Below, in pieces: positions 15,395 to 23,471 of a stretch of DNA of 64,000 bases. The notes beneath the pieces were generated by a model. It ran no database searches. It saw nothing but the letters and a program-made list of their open reading frames with translations, and was not told the origin of the DNA. Each line of letters starts with the position of its first letter. Position 1 is the first letter of the stretch. The position numbers and the translations under genes are program-made. Source of the stretch: an uncultured Clostridia bacterium (lineage in GTDB: Bacteria > Bacillota > Clostridia > Oscillospirales > QAKW01); assembly GCA_944385895.1 (NCBI GenBank), contig CALWYZ010000004.1:1-64000 (forward strand). The letters run 5' to 3'.

Positions 15395-15973
15395 CTAATT
15401 AAATTTCAACATAGCATCGTCTATTTTGTTGTTTAATATAAGTTCAACAGCTATGCATGCTTTTTCGAGTGCCTTATTAGTTGCAGATATCTCATCATTA
15501 GTCATATCTGACACCACCCATTTCTCTAAAGAACAATCCTCTCCTGGACGTCCAACACCAATTCTAATTCTTGGAAAATCACTGGTACATAAGTGTTCAA
15601 TTACACTATTAATACCCTTATGCCCACCTGAACTGCCTTTTCTACATATTCGCATTTTACCTGGTGAAAAATATATATCATCGAAAACAATCAATAACCG
15701 ATGTGGAGGTATATTGTTTTTTTTCAAGCATTCAAGCACGGCTATTCCACAATTATTCATGTACGTTAATGGTTTCATCAGCATACATGAATGATTTCCA
15801 ATGTTTCCAATTCCAATTTGAGCATTGAACTGTATAATATTCATTTCTATATTGTGATTTTTAGATAACAAATCAATACAAGAAAATCCAATATTATGCC
15901 TGTTATATTTATGCTCTATGCCCTTATTTCCCAAACCGACAATTACCCATTCTATTGATGTTTGCTTTTTCAA
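15395..15973 (-). CDS. pth: peptidyl-tRNA hydrolase (Pth)
   Basis: A 192-residue protein with the full Pth set: IVGLGNKG at the start, YNRHNIGF with the catalytic His, KPLTYMNNCG with the substrate-site Asn, FDDIYFSPGKMRICRKGSSGGHKGINSV, and FPRIRIGVGRP. It frees tRNA from peptides dropped by ribosomes. The start is TTG at 15973 with GAGGAG six bases before it. The DNA is clearly more AT-rich than the flanking genes and pth sits away from its usual partners (mfd, spoVT), which suggests a second, acquired copy; whether the genome has another pth cannot be seen here. A peptidase-like gene follows directly. Confidence 0.85.
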   Translation of the reverse strand: MKKQTSIEWVIVGLGNKGIEHKYNRHNIGFSCIDLLSKNHNIEMNIIQFNAQIGIGNIGNHSCMLMKPLTYMNNCGIAVLECLKKNNIPPHRLLIVFDDIYFSPGKMRICRKGSSGGHKGINSVIEHLCTSDFPRIRIGVGRPGEDCSLEKWVVSDMTNDEISATNKALEKACIAVELILNNKIDDAMLKFN

Positions 15974-16006
15974 GAAAATCTCCTCTTAATAAGAAATAAC
16001 TACTAA

Positions 16007-16072
16007 TTTAAAGCTTTTTGCTCAGCGTTGTGACTGGGTACGTACGCTTTTTTAAAGCTTTTTGCTCAGCGT
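16007..16072. repeat. 22-nt direct repeat, 44-bp tandem duplication
   Basis: The 22 bases at 16007-16028 recur at 16051-16072 (both begin TTTAAAGCTTTTTGCTCAG). They are 44 bp apart and lie at the end of the DUF1287 gene, at the edge of the AT-rich pth segment. The second copy, read in another frame, supplies the present stop codon of that gene. Confidence 0.85.
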
Positions 16073-16778
16073 CAGGACTTAAGTTCTGCCGTTTTATATA
16101 CTCCGGGATATTTGAGCTGTCAAACCGGTAGTGCGCCGTTATCGACATTCTCCAAAGCGCGTTTTCCTCGCGTCTTGGCTGTCCGGCGTTATGAATGACA
16201 TACGGCACGCCGTCGGCGTTTCTCTTGTCGGATATTATCCCGATATGCTTTGTACCGTTTACGATAACGATATCACCGGGCTGAAACTGCCCTATATCAC
16301 TAATATCTGTTGTAAGGCTTAAAGCATATTTGTCAAAAAATATCTTTAAATTCTGCACGCGGCGAAAATCAATATTTTTATCAGCGGCTGAAATATTGGG
16401 ATAATCCTGAGGATTTGCCCTGATATCACAGTCAACCATATCCTTAAGACTGTAGCCGGCATTTTTCAGTGCACGCCATATAACGTCGGTGCAGACCCCC
16501 TCATTGTCAGGCGGATATCCGCCCGCATAATACTTGTCAATATACCTGGGCTTATTTGCCGCATCCTGTTTTGCGCCCAAAAGTATATCAGTGTAGTCGT
16601 CTGTGCCGTTGCCGTTAAAATCCTGCGTACTTTTGACCGTCTCTATGCCAAAATGCGCGCCGTCATAGCTTTTCTGCGGAATAAGCCCGTAATAATACAG
16701 CACACATAATATCGCGGCAATAATAACAGTCACCGATAAGACAGCAAATATTTTGATTTTTGTTTTTGTGCCAATCAT
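16008..16778 (-). CDS. membrane-anchored DUF1287 protein
   Basis: A 256-residue protein with an N-terminal membrane helix (about 8-30) and a DUF1287 domain outside the membrane: ILLGAKQDAANKPRYIDKYYAGGYPPDNEGVCTDVIWRALKNAGYSL with a likely nucleophile Cys, then FQPGDIVIVNGTKHIGIISD with a matching His, a Cys/His layout like NlpC/P60 wall hydrolases. A wall-linked hydrolase role is plausible but not shown. The start overlaps the end of the histidine kinase gene by four bases, so it is the last gene of the two-component operon and probably part of the response. The last residues (after SPDAEQKALKK) come from a tandem duplication. Confidence 0.8.
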   Translation of the reverse strand: MIGTKTKIKIFAVLSVTVIIAAILCVLYYYGLIPQKSYDGAHFGIETVKSTQDFNGNGTDDYTDILLGAKQDAANKPRYIDKYYAGGYPPDNEGVCTDVIWRALKNAGYSLKDMVDCDIRANPQDYPNISAADKNIDFRRVQNLKIFFDKYALSLTTDISDIGQFQPGDIVIVNGTKHIGIISDKRNADGVPYVIHNAGQPRREENALWRMSITAHYRFDSSNIPEYIKRQNLSPDAEQKALKKRTYPVTTLSKKL

Positions 16779-17779
16779 ACTACTCCGAAATAAAATCTTA
16801 TAATAAATTGAGCTCCGCCGTCAGGGTGGTTCAAGGCTTTTATTGTACCGTTTTGCTGTACAATAATGCTTTTTGCAAGAGCCAGACCTATGCCGACACT
16901 CGATTCTGTACAGTTTTTGCCTTTATAAAATCGATCAAACAGATGCGGTATGTCCTCAATATCAAAACCGCTGCCGGTATCCCGTATGGTTATTTGGGTA
17001 AATATATTTGTCTGCTCACAGGTCACATATATACTGCCGCCGTTAGGAGTGTGCTCGATACAGTTTTTCAAAATGTTCCCCAATGCCTCTGCGCTCCAGG
17101 ACAGATCACCCGTGAAATACTCGTCCCCTATAGTGCTGATAAGCTGCTGACAGTGAATTTCAAGCGAAGTTTCAAGCGGCTGCGCCGACTTGTCTATAAG
17201 CGTTTTTACCGATACCCTGCCATTTTCAAAGAAAGCCGTTCCGGCGTCGATTTTCGATATTTTAAGAAGCGTTTCGATAAGCCAGTCTATTCGTGACAGC
17301 ATATGCTTCAAGGAAAACATAAGTTCCGAGCGTCGACTTTCGGCAATATCAGGTTCCTTAAGCATTGACAGCATCAGATTTATCGACGTCAGCGGTGTCC
17401 TCAGCTGATGTGAGATGTCGGCTATCGAATCTGTAAGATAGATTTTGTCCTTTTTAAGGTTTTCAGCCGCTTCCCTCAGCATTACCGTCATTTTTCTGAT
17501 TTCACTCTGCAAAACCGCAAGATCGCCTTCGCGGCATTTGCATATCATCTCTGTATCCTTGCCGTGAAGTATCCTGTCAAGGCTTTCGCTCATTTGGCGT
17601 ATACGCTTGTACCGTGCAAGAGCAAACATCATATAAATAACAGATACTATTATCAGAGAGACCAGTATCAGCACCCCCGCATATATACCGAAAAAGGCAA
17701 AGCCGATACCTGAAAATATAACACTGCTTAAACCAAAGCAGATGCATAAGCCCTTGATTTCAGGATTGCGAAGTTTCAT
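16775..17779 (-). CDS. sensor histidine kinase
   Basis: A 334-residue membrane kinase. Two helices (about 8-28 and 31-53) are joined by only a few residues, so there is almost no outer sensor domain, as in kinases that sense in or at the membrane. Then come HisKA with SHQLRTPLTSINLML (phospho-His near residue 128), the N box (LGNILKNCIEHTP), DTGSGFDIEDIPHLFDRFYKG and SVGIGLALAKSI of the ATPase domain. It overlaps the response regulator gene by four bases. Together with the DUF1287 protein it looks like a wall or membrane stress circuit (inference). Confidence 0.9.
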   Translation of the reverse strand: MKLRNPEIKGLCICFGLSSVIFSGIGFAFFGIYAGVLILVSLIIVSVIYMMFALARYKRIRQMSESLDRILHGKDTEMICKCREGDLAVLQSEIRKMTVMLREAAENLKKDKIYLTDSIADISHQLRTPLTSINLMLSMLKEPDIAESRRSELMFSLKHMLSRIDWLIETLLKISKIDAGTAFFENGRVSVKTLIDKSAQPLETSLEIHCQQLISTIGDEYFTGDLSWSAEALGNILKNCIEHTPNGGSIYVTCEQTNIFTQITIRDTGSGFDIEDIPHLFDRFYKGKNCTESSVGIGLALAKSIIVQQNGTIKALNHPDGGAQFIIRFYFGVV

Positions 17780-18444
17780 ATGTCTATTTTGTATCCTATC
17801 CCGCGTACTGTTTTTATTATCTGCGGATCCTGCGGATCAGCCTCGATTTTTTCGCGCAGACGTTTTATATACACAGTAAGCGTATTATCGTTGACAAAAT
17901 CGCCCGTCACATCCCAGATATCCTCCAGCAGCTTGGAGCGGGACATAACTATACCTCTGTTGTTGAGCAGTACCAGCAGCAGCCTGTACTCAAGCGCGGA
18001 CAAAAACAGGTCGGACCCGTTTCTCTCAACTATGCCCTTTTCGGTATCGACAGTAACGTCTGCAAGTTTTATCACGGACCGCATTTTACCGCATCGGCGC
18101 AAAACGCTCTTAATTCTCGATACAAGCTCACGCGGACGGAAAGGCTTGGAAATATAATCGTCAGCACCCATATCAAGACCGGTGACCACGCTGTACTCAT
18201 CACCGGAGGCAGTAAGAAAAATAACCGGCAGCCCCATTTCCTTGGCGCATGCGCACACTGCAAATCCGTTTCCCTCAGTCAGTGATATATCCACAAGTAA
18301 AATATCAAACTGCCGCTGTCTGAGCATTTCTATCGCCTTTGTCTGACCGTCGGCGTTTTCAACCAAAAACCCCTCGCCTTTCAAAAACTCGCTGAGACTT
18401 TTTATTATATTGATATCATCCTCAACAAGAAGTATACTGTTCAT
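17776..18444 (-). CDS. response regulator, OmpR/PhoB family
   Basis: A 222-residue two-domain regulator. The receiver has the acidic pair (VEDD), the phospho-Asp in DILLVDISL and the Lys in ISKPFRPRELV. The C-terminal winged helix (about 125-222) shows FLSALEYRLLLVLLNNRGIVMSRSKLLEDIWD and VNDNTLTVYIKRLREKIE, ending VRGIGYKIDI. It is the first gene of the operon with the kinase and the DUF1287 gene. Targets are unknown. Confidence 0.92.
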   Translation of the reverse strand: MNSILLVEDDINIIKSLSEFLKGEGFLVENADGQTKAIEMLRQRQFDILLVDISLTEGNGFAVCACAKEMGLPVIFLTASGDEYSVVTGLDMGADDYISKPFRPRELVSRIKSVLRRCGKMRSVIKLADVTVDTEKGIVERNGSDLFLSALEYRLLLVLLNNRGIVMSRSKLLEDIWDVTGDFVNDNTLTVYIKRLREKIEADPQDPQIIKTVRGIGYKIDI

Positions 18445-18470
18445 AATAAAACCGCCGTTCTTTTTTTATG

Positions 18471-18499
18471 ATTTTATCATATTATATCTTATTTTTCAA
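18471..18499 (-). promoter_or_regulatory. promoter of the two-component operon
   Basis: On the minus strand TTGAAA (18494-18499), a 17-bp spacer and TAAAAT (18471-18476). Confidence 0.6.
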
Positions 18500-18519
18500 C
18501 GAAATTACAAAAGCGTAAT

Positions 18520-18552
18520 AAAAACGGTCTTTCAATAGAAAGACCGTTTTTT
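18520..18552 (-). terminator. terminator of the thiamine operon
   Basis: AAAAACGGTCTTTC (18520-18533) pairs with GAAAGACCGTTTTT (18538-18551), directly after the thiN stop codon. A/T runs on both sides make it work in either direction. Confidence 0.9.
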
Positions 18553-19166
18553 TATCTGACCTTTATAAGCAAAAGTCTGCCTTTTTTTACGCTGACGACC
18601 GCTTTGTCGCCCATCACCTGATTACTTATGCCGTAAGGGTAGTCACAGTTGATGCAGGCATCTTCAAGCGGATACTTTGCGCCCGTGACCGTGACTTTGC
18701 CTGCGCTGCCGCAGAATGCAAGCAGTGAAAAATAGGAAAAGCTTTTTGAAACGGTTTTGGGAGCACTGCCCACTATTTCCATTTCGGAAAAGTCATCTGC
18801 AAGCATTGCCGTCTTTCCCTTTTCAAAAAGATTCAAAAGGACTGACACATTTCCCAGCGTATGATCAAGTCTGTCTCCGGCAGCCCCAAGCAGCAGAAAA
18901 TCATCAAAGCCGCGTGAAAGAGCCTCTTTTGCGGCGTACACCGTGTCGGTATCGTCTTTTTCACAAGGCAAGGTTATTGTCTCGATATCGGAATCAGGCT
19001 TTGGATGTGAGTCAAAATCACCGATTATAAGATGAGGTGTTATTTCAAGTTTCTGAGCATTATACAGTCCGCTGTCACAACAGATGATATAATCATCGGT
19101 TTTCAGATATTTTTTTATTGCGGATACATTGTTTATAGCCGCGCCTCCTATTATTACACAGCGCAT
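18552..19166 (-). CDS. thiN: thiamine diphosphokinase
   Basis: A 204-residue protein with the family's order of motifs: DDYIICCDSGLYNAQKLEITPHLIIGDFDSHPKP, then CEKDDTDTVYAAKEAL and LLGAAGDRLDHTLGN, and a C-terminal beta domain. It turns thiamine directly into thiamine diphosphate with ATP. Because it uses free thiamine, the thiamine monophosphate made by ThiE must first lose its phosphate. It is the last gene of the riboswitch-controlled operon and overlaps cytX by 13 bases. Confidence 0.93.
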   Translation of the reverse strand: MRCVIIGGAAINNVSAIKKYLKTDDYIICCDSGLYNAQKLEITPHLIIGDFDSHPKPDSDIETITLPCEKDDTDTVYAAKEALSRGFDDFLLLGAAGDRLDHTLGNVSVLLNLFEKGKTAMLADDFSEMEIVGSAPKTVSKSFSYFSLLAFCGSAGKVTVTGAKYPLEDACINCDYPYGISNQVMGDKAVVSVKKGRLLLIKVR

Positions 19167-20335
19167 TTTTTACACTTCTTTCTTATAAATCCTACCACAA
19201 GACAAAGCGCAAAAGTGACCGCCATTGCGGGAATCGTACTCCCCGTTATAAGGTCAACACGCATAAAGAGACGGTAACATACAAAGCCTATGGCCCATAC
19301 CGCAAGATTTATCCAATCAAAGTTCTGCTCACTGCTGTTTTTCTTAAAGACAAAAAAGTCTGCTACAAGCACTGCTATCATAGGTGCAAATACAGAACCT
19401 ATAAAGTACAAAAATCCTGTTATGTCATCCATTGGGAAAATAATTGCAAGCACCGTTCCCACGCCCGTAACCGCCAGAGCAAACCACTTTGCGTTCAGCT
19501 TGCCGCTTAAAGACAGCGCCGAGACTCCGGCAGAGTATGCATCAAGATAAGTAGTTGTCACGGTTGAGAAAACAATGATAACAAGGCCTGCCATTCCGAG
19601 TCCGGCTTTCAGCATTATCTGCGCTATGTCCGAGCTGCCGGCAAGCGCCGAGGCACCCATGCCTATAAAATACATCCAGCAGCTGATAATACTGTATGTA
19701 ACAGCGCTGACAACAGACGCCTTTACCGGTTTTTGCGCACTGCTTGTGTAATCGCTTATAAGCGGAAGCCATGACAGAGGCATCGCTATAGCAAGCTCTA
19801 TTGCGCTTCCCATGGAAATGCCGTCTCCCGTGTTCCACGCGCCGCTGCCGTCAACAAATATGACCTTACAAAGAATAATCGTCAGCACAAACAATGCAGC
19901 CATTGCAACGGTATTGAGCTTTTCAAGACTTTTTATTCCTATATATATCCATAATGCGATAAGCACGCCTATAACCAAACACCAGACCCAGCTGCCGGTT
20001 TTGAAAATACCGTTTGCGGCAAGAGAGCCGTCATAAATCATGATTGCCGTCCAGCCTACAAGCTGAGCGATATTAAGAGCGCAAAAAAGCAGACTTCCGT
20101 ATCTTCCAAACGATAATTTAACAGTCTCCATAGCACTTTTTCTTGTCTTAGCCCCGACAACTCCGGCCAAAAACATTAAAAATCCGCCGATTACATGTCC
20201 GATAATTATTGCAGCAGCTCCGCGGGCAAGACCCAGCGATGCAAATGCCGTGCCGGACAGTATCTCCGCAAGCGACACCCCCGCTCCGAACCAGATAAGA
20301 CCGTTTGCAAAAAGCGATGTACCTTTGTTTTCCAT
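19154..20335 (-). CDS. cytX: putative hydroxymethylpyrimidine transporter CytX
   Basis: A 393-residue membrane protein of the NCS1 (cytosine/purine permease) family with about 12 helices. The opening LIWFGAGVSLAEILSGTAFASLGLARGAAAIIIGHVIGG is typical of the CytX branch, which is repeatedly found in thi operons and is predicted to import the pyrimidine half of thiamine. Position between thiD and thiN supports this. The substrate has not been shown here. Confidence 0.88.
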   Translation of the reverse strand: MENKGTSLFANGLIWFGAGVSLAEILSGTAFASLGLARGAAAIIIGHVIGGFLMFLAGVVGAKTRKSAMETVKLSFGRYGSLLFCALNIAQLVGWTAIMIYDGSLAANGIFKTGSWVWCLVIGVLIALWIYIGIKSLEKLNTVAMAALFVLTIILCKVIFVDGSGAWNTGDGISMGSAIELAIAMPLSWLPLISDYTSSAQKPVKASVVSAVTYSIISCWMYFIGMGASALAGSSDIAQIMLKAGLGMAGLVIIVFSTVTTTYLDAYSAGVSALSLSGKLNAKWFALAVTGVGTVLAIIFPMDDITGFLYFIGSVFAPMIAVLVADFFVFKKNSSEQNFDWINLAVWAIGFVCYRLFMRVDLITGSTIPAMAVTFALCLVVGFIRKKCKKCAV

Positions 20336-20336
20336 A

Positions 20337-21128
20337 TCAATAGTCCCCCTTTATATCAAAAGCATGATTTAGGGGGCCTGAGCCGTGTCCCAGATCCAGC
20401 ATAGCCGAAAGCGCGCCTGATATATACCGCTTTGCGCTCTCAACAGCCTTTTCAAGCGTATAGCCCTTTGCAAGATTTGACGCCACAGCGCTTGACAGCG
20501 TACAGCCGGTACCATGGGTATTGGGATTGTCGATTCGCTTTACATTGAACCAGACCGCCTTTCCGTCTTTGAAAAGCAGGTCTGAAGCGTCATTCACATT
20601 ATGACCGCCCTTCAATAAAACGGCACATCCGAATTTATCGTAAATATCAGCCGCCGCAAGTTCCATTTCGGATTTATCATTTATTTTTTTACCGCACAGA
20701 ATCTGCGCCTCCGGTATATTCGGAGTTATAAGAGTGCTGAGCGGGAATAGCCGCTCTGTCAGGGCATTAACCGCGCTGTCCTCAATCAGCACCGCCCCGC
20801 TTGTCGCTACCATAACAGGATCGACAACTATATTTTCGGCATTGTACTTTGCAAGCTTGTCGGCTATCACCTCTATCAGAGCGGCGTTTGATACCATTCC
20901 GATTTTGACAGCGTTCGGGTAAATATCCGTAAAAACACTGTCAAGCTGCAGTCCCAGAAACTCCGGACTGACATTATAAATTCCCTGAACGCCGGTTGTA
21001 TTTTGAGCTGTCAAGGCTGTGATCGCACTCATGGCATATACCCCGTTTGCGGTCATTGTCTTGATATCGGCTTGTATTCCGGCGCCTCCGCAGGAATCAC
21101 TTCCCGCGATTGTTAATGCTGTTTTCAT
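20337..21128 (-). CDS. thiD: hydroxymethylpyrimidine/phosphomethylpyrimidine kinase
   Basis: A 263-residue ribokinase-fold protein: AGSDSCGGAGIQADIKTM at the start, DPVMVATSGAVLIEDSAV in the middle and HGTGCTLSSAVASNLAKGY with the catalytic Asp/Gly loop replaced by the family's usual GTGC form. It phosphorylates imported HMP twice to give HMP-PP for ThiE. It stands 64 bases after the HAD gene, the largest gap in the operon, and is followed at once by cytX. Confidence 0.93.
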   Translation of the reverse strand: MKTALTIAGSDSCGGAGIQADIKTMTANGVYAMSAITALTAQNTTGVQGIYNVSPEFLGLQLDSVFTDIYPNAVKIGMVSNAALIEVIADKLAKYNAENIVVDPVMVATSGAVLIEDSAVNALTERLFPLSTLITPNIPEAQILCGKKINDKSEMELAAADIYDKFGCAVLLKGGHNVNDASDLLFKDGKAVWFNVKRIDNPNTHGTGCTLSSAVASNLAKGYTLEKAVESAKRYISGALSAMLDLGHGSGPLNHAFDIKGDY

Positions 21129-21192
21129 TTTTTTCTCCTAACATTAATTTTATATAGCGGAAAAAAGTGGTGCCCCCGATTTCCCGCTTTAT

Positions 21193-21840
21193 TTACATTT
21201 TTATTATTTCGTTTATTATACTGTCTGTATTTTCAAGTGTATCATAATACAGATCGGATACTTCTTTCATGCTTCCGCTGTATTTCTGTGTAACGGCGTC
21301 GTGCACGCCCAGTATCTTCATACCGGCAGCTTTTGCGTTTTCGGCCGGCAAAACAGTATCCTCCGCGACACAGCACTCATAGGTATGCAGCCCGGCGGAT
21401 TTTGCAATCTCATAAAAAATATCCGGTTTGGATTTTTTTATATCGCAGTAATGCTTATCAAAAAGCTGCCACATGGAAAGACGAGTAAGAACCGACTCTG
21501 CTATCTGGCGGCTTGAAGCGGTGGCAAGAATAAGAATAATGCCGAGTTTTTTTAGACATTTTAAAAGCTTTATTGCCCCCGGTTTATCTTTAACGTCCTT
21601 ATAATTTTCAATTATCTGGCAGTTAATATCATCATAAATCTTTTCAGAAGTGTCGTTTACCGAATACTGCTGCTTTACATATTCAATAAATTGACTTATA
21701 TTCATATAAAATATTTTATCGTCAAGTCCGGGCTGAGGAGCAATTCCCAGAGAATTCAAATAGTCGCTTCCTACATGCGTCCATAGAGGCATGGAATCTA
21801 TTATCGTCCCGTCCATATCGAAAATCACAGCTTTTATCAT
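21193..21840 (-). CDS. HAD-family phosphatase, candidate thiamine monophosphate phosphatase
   Basis: A 215-residue HAD hydrolase with motif I FDMDGTIID (both Asp), a cap domain, motif II ILATASS, the motif III Lys in DIKKSKPD and the motif IV acid in EDTVLPAENAKAAGM. It lies two bases after thiE and before thiD. The operon has ThiE, which makes thiamine monophosphate, and ThiN, which needs free thiamine, but no ThiL. A phosphatase is needed in between and this is the only candidate in the operon. That role is inference; the fold and active site are clear. Confidence 0.85.
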   Translation of the reverse strand: MIKAVIFDMDGTIIDSMPLWTHVGSDYLNSLGIAPQPGLDDKIFYMNISQFIEYVKQQYSVNDTSEKIYDDINCQIIENYKDVKDKPGAIKLLKCLKKLGIILILATASSRQIAESVLTRLSMWQLFDKHYCDIKKSKPDIFYEIAKSAGLHTYECCVAEDTVLPAENAKAAGMKILGVHDAVTQKYSGSMKEVSDLYYDTLENTDSIINEIIKM

Positions 21841-21842
21841 AT

Positions 21843-22469
21843 TTACAGCTCCTTTGCAAGCGTCAAAAGCTGACTTGCCGCGTTTTTTACGTCTGCAGCG
21901 GCAAATACGGCGCTGACAACCGCTACACCGGAAATGCCGCTGCCCTTGAGTTTTAAAATATTATTGCAGTTTATACCGCCAATAGCAACAACCGGTATTG
22001 AAACAGCGCTGCAAATGCTGCGCAACGTATCAAGTGAAACTGAGTCTGCATCTGTTTTTGTCCCTGTCGGAAAAATCGCGCCTACCCCTATATAATCCGC
22101 ACCTGCCGCCTGAGCGTCCAGTGCCTGCTGTACAGTGGATGCAGACACTCCTATTATCCTGTCGTCACCCAGTATATGTCTGGCTTTCTGCGCTTCCATA
22201 TCGCTTTGACCTATATGCACGCCGTGAGCGCCGCACTCAAGAGCAATATCGACGTCATCGTTTACAATAAACGTAACGCCATGTTCATCACATACTTTTT
22301 TTATCCGTATTGCTTCATTCAGAAAATCGTCATGGCCCAGATTCTTTTCCCTAAGCTGTATCATGGTAACGCCTCCGGCAACCGCAGATTCCACAACACT
22401 TTCAAGCGTTCTCCCGTTAAGCCATGACCTATCTGTGACAGCATATAGCAGAAGGTCATCTGATTTCAT
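21843..22469 (-). CDS. thiE: thiamine-phosphate synthase
   Basis: About 208 residues, TIM-barrel enzyme joining HMP-PP and thiazole phosphate. Motifs are LYAVTDRSWL, TMIQLREKN, IVNDDVDIALECGAHGVHIGQSD, IIGVSAST, GADYIGVGAIFPTGTKTDAD and VVAIGGI. The ATG at 22469 is chosen because AGGGGG lies before it; a longer frame from 22496 would ignore that SD. It overlaps the end of thiM by 14 bases. Confidence 0.95.
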   Translation of the reverse strand: MKSDDLLLYAVTDRSWLNGRTLESVVESAVAGGVTMIQLREKNLGHDDFLNEAIRIKKVCDEHGVTFIVNDDVDIALECGAHGVHIGQSDMEAQKARHILGDDRIIGVSASTVQQALDAQAAGADYIGVGAIFPTGTKTDADSVSLDTLRSICSAVSIPVVAIGGINCNNILKLKGSGISGVAVVSAVFAAADVKNAASQLLTLAKEL

Positions 22470-23274
22470 ATTTAGCCCCCTGTGACAGTTTGTCACCTGT
22501 CATATTGTAAAGAGCGTCTATTATATAGCCTCGAAGTGCGCAGTTTCCGTCTTTTTGGTCCATTTTCAGAACACCCAGCTGACCGGCATAGCCCATAGCG
22601 CAAACTGCCGCCGCAACAGCGGTACACATATCATCGGGGTTAGCTGCAGCAAAAGCTGCACAAATTGCCGAAAGCTGGCATCCGGTGCCTGTTATACGGC
22701 TCATCTGCGCAGCACCGTTGCGGATAATATAGCATTTTTCGGCATCGCTTACAAGATCGATTTTACCTGTAACGGCTATAACGGCTCCTGTATTTTTTGC
22801 AAATTCTTTTACAAATGCTACAGCAGTGTCAAGATTTTCCTCCGTCACGGCGTCCTGCTCAGCCGCGTCTACTCCCGATGTAAATCCGCTGCCGCAAGCC
22901 AGGGTTTTTATTTCCGAAATGTTTCCGCGTATCACCTGCGGCTTTACCTTTTCCATGATCTCAAGCGCAGTTTTTGTGCGCAACGCAGAAGCTCCGGCTC
23001 CAACGGGATCGAGCACTACCGGATGTCCCAGCTGAGATGCAGTCTTGCCGGCATCAAACATTGCAGGTATTGTACGCTGGTTTAAAGTGCCTATGTTAAT
23101 TACAAGAGCATTGCAAATAGAAGTAATATCGGATGTTTCTTCTATATCGTCTGCCATTATGGGAGAGCCTCCAATTGCAAGCAGTGCATTGGCAACATCA
23201 TTTACCGTCACATAGTTTGTAATACAGTGCACAAGCGGACATTTCTCTCTTACATTTTCAAGACTTTTTTTCAT
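22456..23274 (-). CDS. thiM: hydroxyethylthiazole kinase
   Basis: A 272-residue ribokinase-like protein with CPLVHCITNYVTVNDVANALLAIGGSPIMADD, VVLDPVGAGAS and GTGCQLSAICAAFAAANP. It phosphorylates salvaged thiazole for ThiE. It is the first gene after the TPP riboswitch. AAAGGAAG lies before the ATG. Since no thiC or thiG is seen here, the operon as a whole looks like salvage. Confidence 0.95.
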   Translation of the reverse strand: MKKSLENVREKCPLVHCITNYVTVNDVANALLAIGGSPIMADDIEETSDITSICNALVINIGTLNQRTIPAMFDAGKTASQLGHPVVLDPVGAGASALRTKTALEIMEKVKPQVIRGNISEIKTLACGSGFTSGVDAAEQDAVTEENLDTAVAFVKEFAKNTGAVIAVTGKIDLVSDAEKCYIIRNGAAQMSRITGTGCQLSAICAAFAAANPDDMCTAVAAAVCAMGYAGQLGVLKMDQKDGNCALRGYIIDALYNMTGDKLSQGAKYEIR

Positions 23275-23297
23275 ACTATCTTCCTTTCATGAAAAAT

Positions 23298-23321
23298 GCG
23301 GTGCCGACAAAAAGGCACCGC
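23298..23321 (-). terminator. riboswitch-controlled terminator
   Basis: GCGGTGCC (23298-23305) pairs with GGCACCGC (23314-23321). On the minus strand it is followed by ATTTTTC and then at once by the thiM SD. It is the off-state terminator of the TPP switch. Confidence 0.8.
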
Positions 23322-23342
23322 GCAAAATAAGCGTAAATATGT

Positions 23343-23421
23343 GTCCCTACGTTGGCATTATCCAAATCAGGTAAGGTCAGGGCGATACAGCCCACTCTCA
23401 GCAGGGTTCACCCTGCTCCCC
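23343..23421 (-). ncRNA. TPP riboswitch (THI element) aptamer
   Basis: On the minus strand it runs GGGGAGC, CAGGGTGAACCCTG, CTGAGAG, then GACCTTACCTGATTTGGAT and AATGCCAACGTAGGGA, the fixed elements of the THI box. It controls thiM-thiE-HAD-thiD-cytX-thiN through the terminator at 23298-23321, shutting the operon off when thiamine diphosphate is plentiful. Confidence 0.97.
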
Positions 23422-23434
23422 TTTTTTCGATAAA

Positions 23435-23463
23435 ATTATACAACCGACATTAAGTAAAGTCAA
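23435..23463 (-). promoter_or_regulatory. promoter of the thiamine operon
   Basis: On the minus strand TTGACT (23458-23463), a 17-bp spacer and TATAAT (23435-23440), a few bases before the aptamer. Confidence 0.75.
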
Positions 23464-23471
23464 GAAAAAAC

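Noticed and set aside
22555-23085. 176-codon open frame on the plus strand opposite thiM
   Set aside because: It lies wholly antisense to a clear thiM gene, has no SD, and its peptide is Cys/Tyr/Arg-rich without family features.
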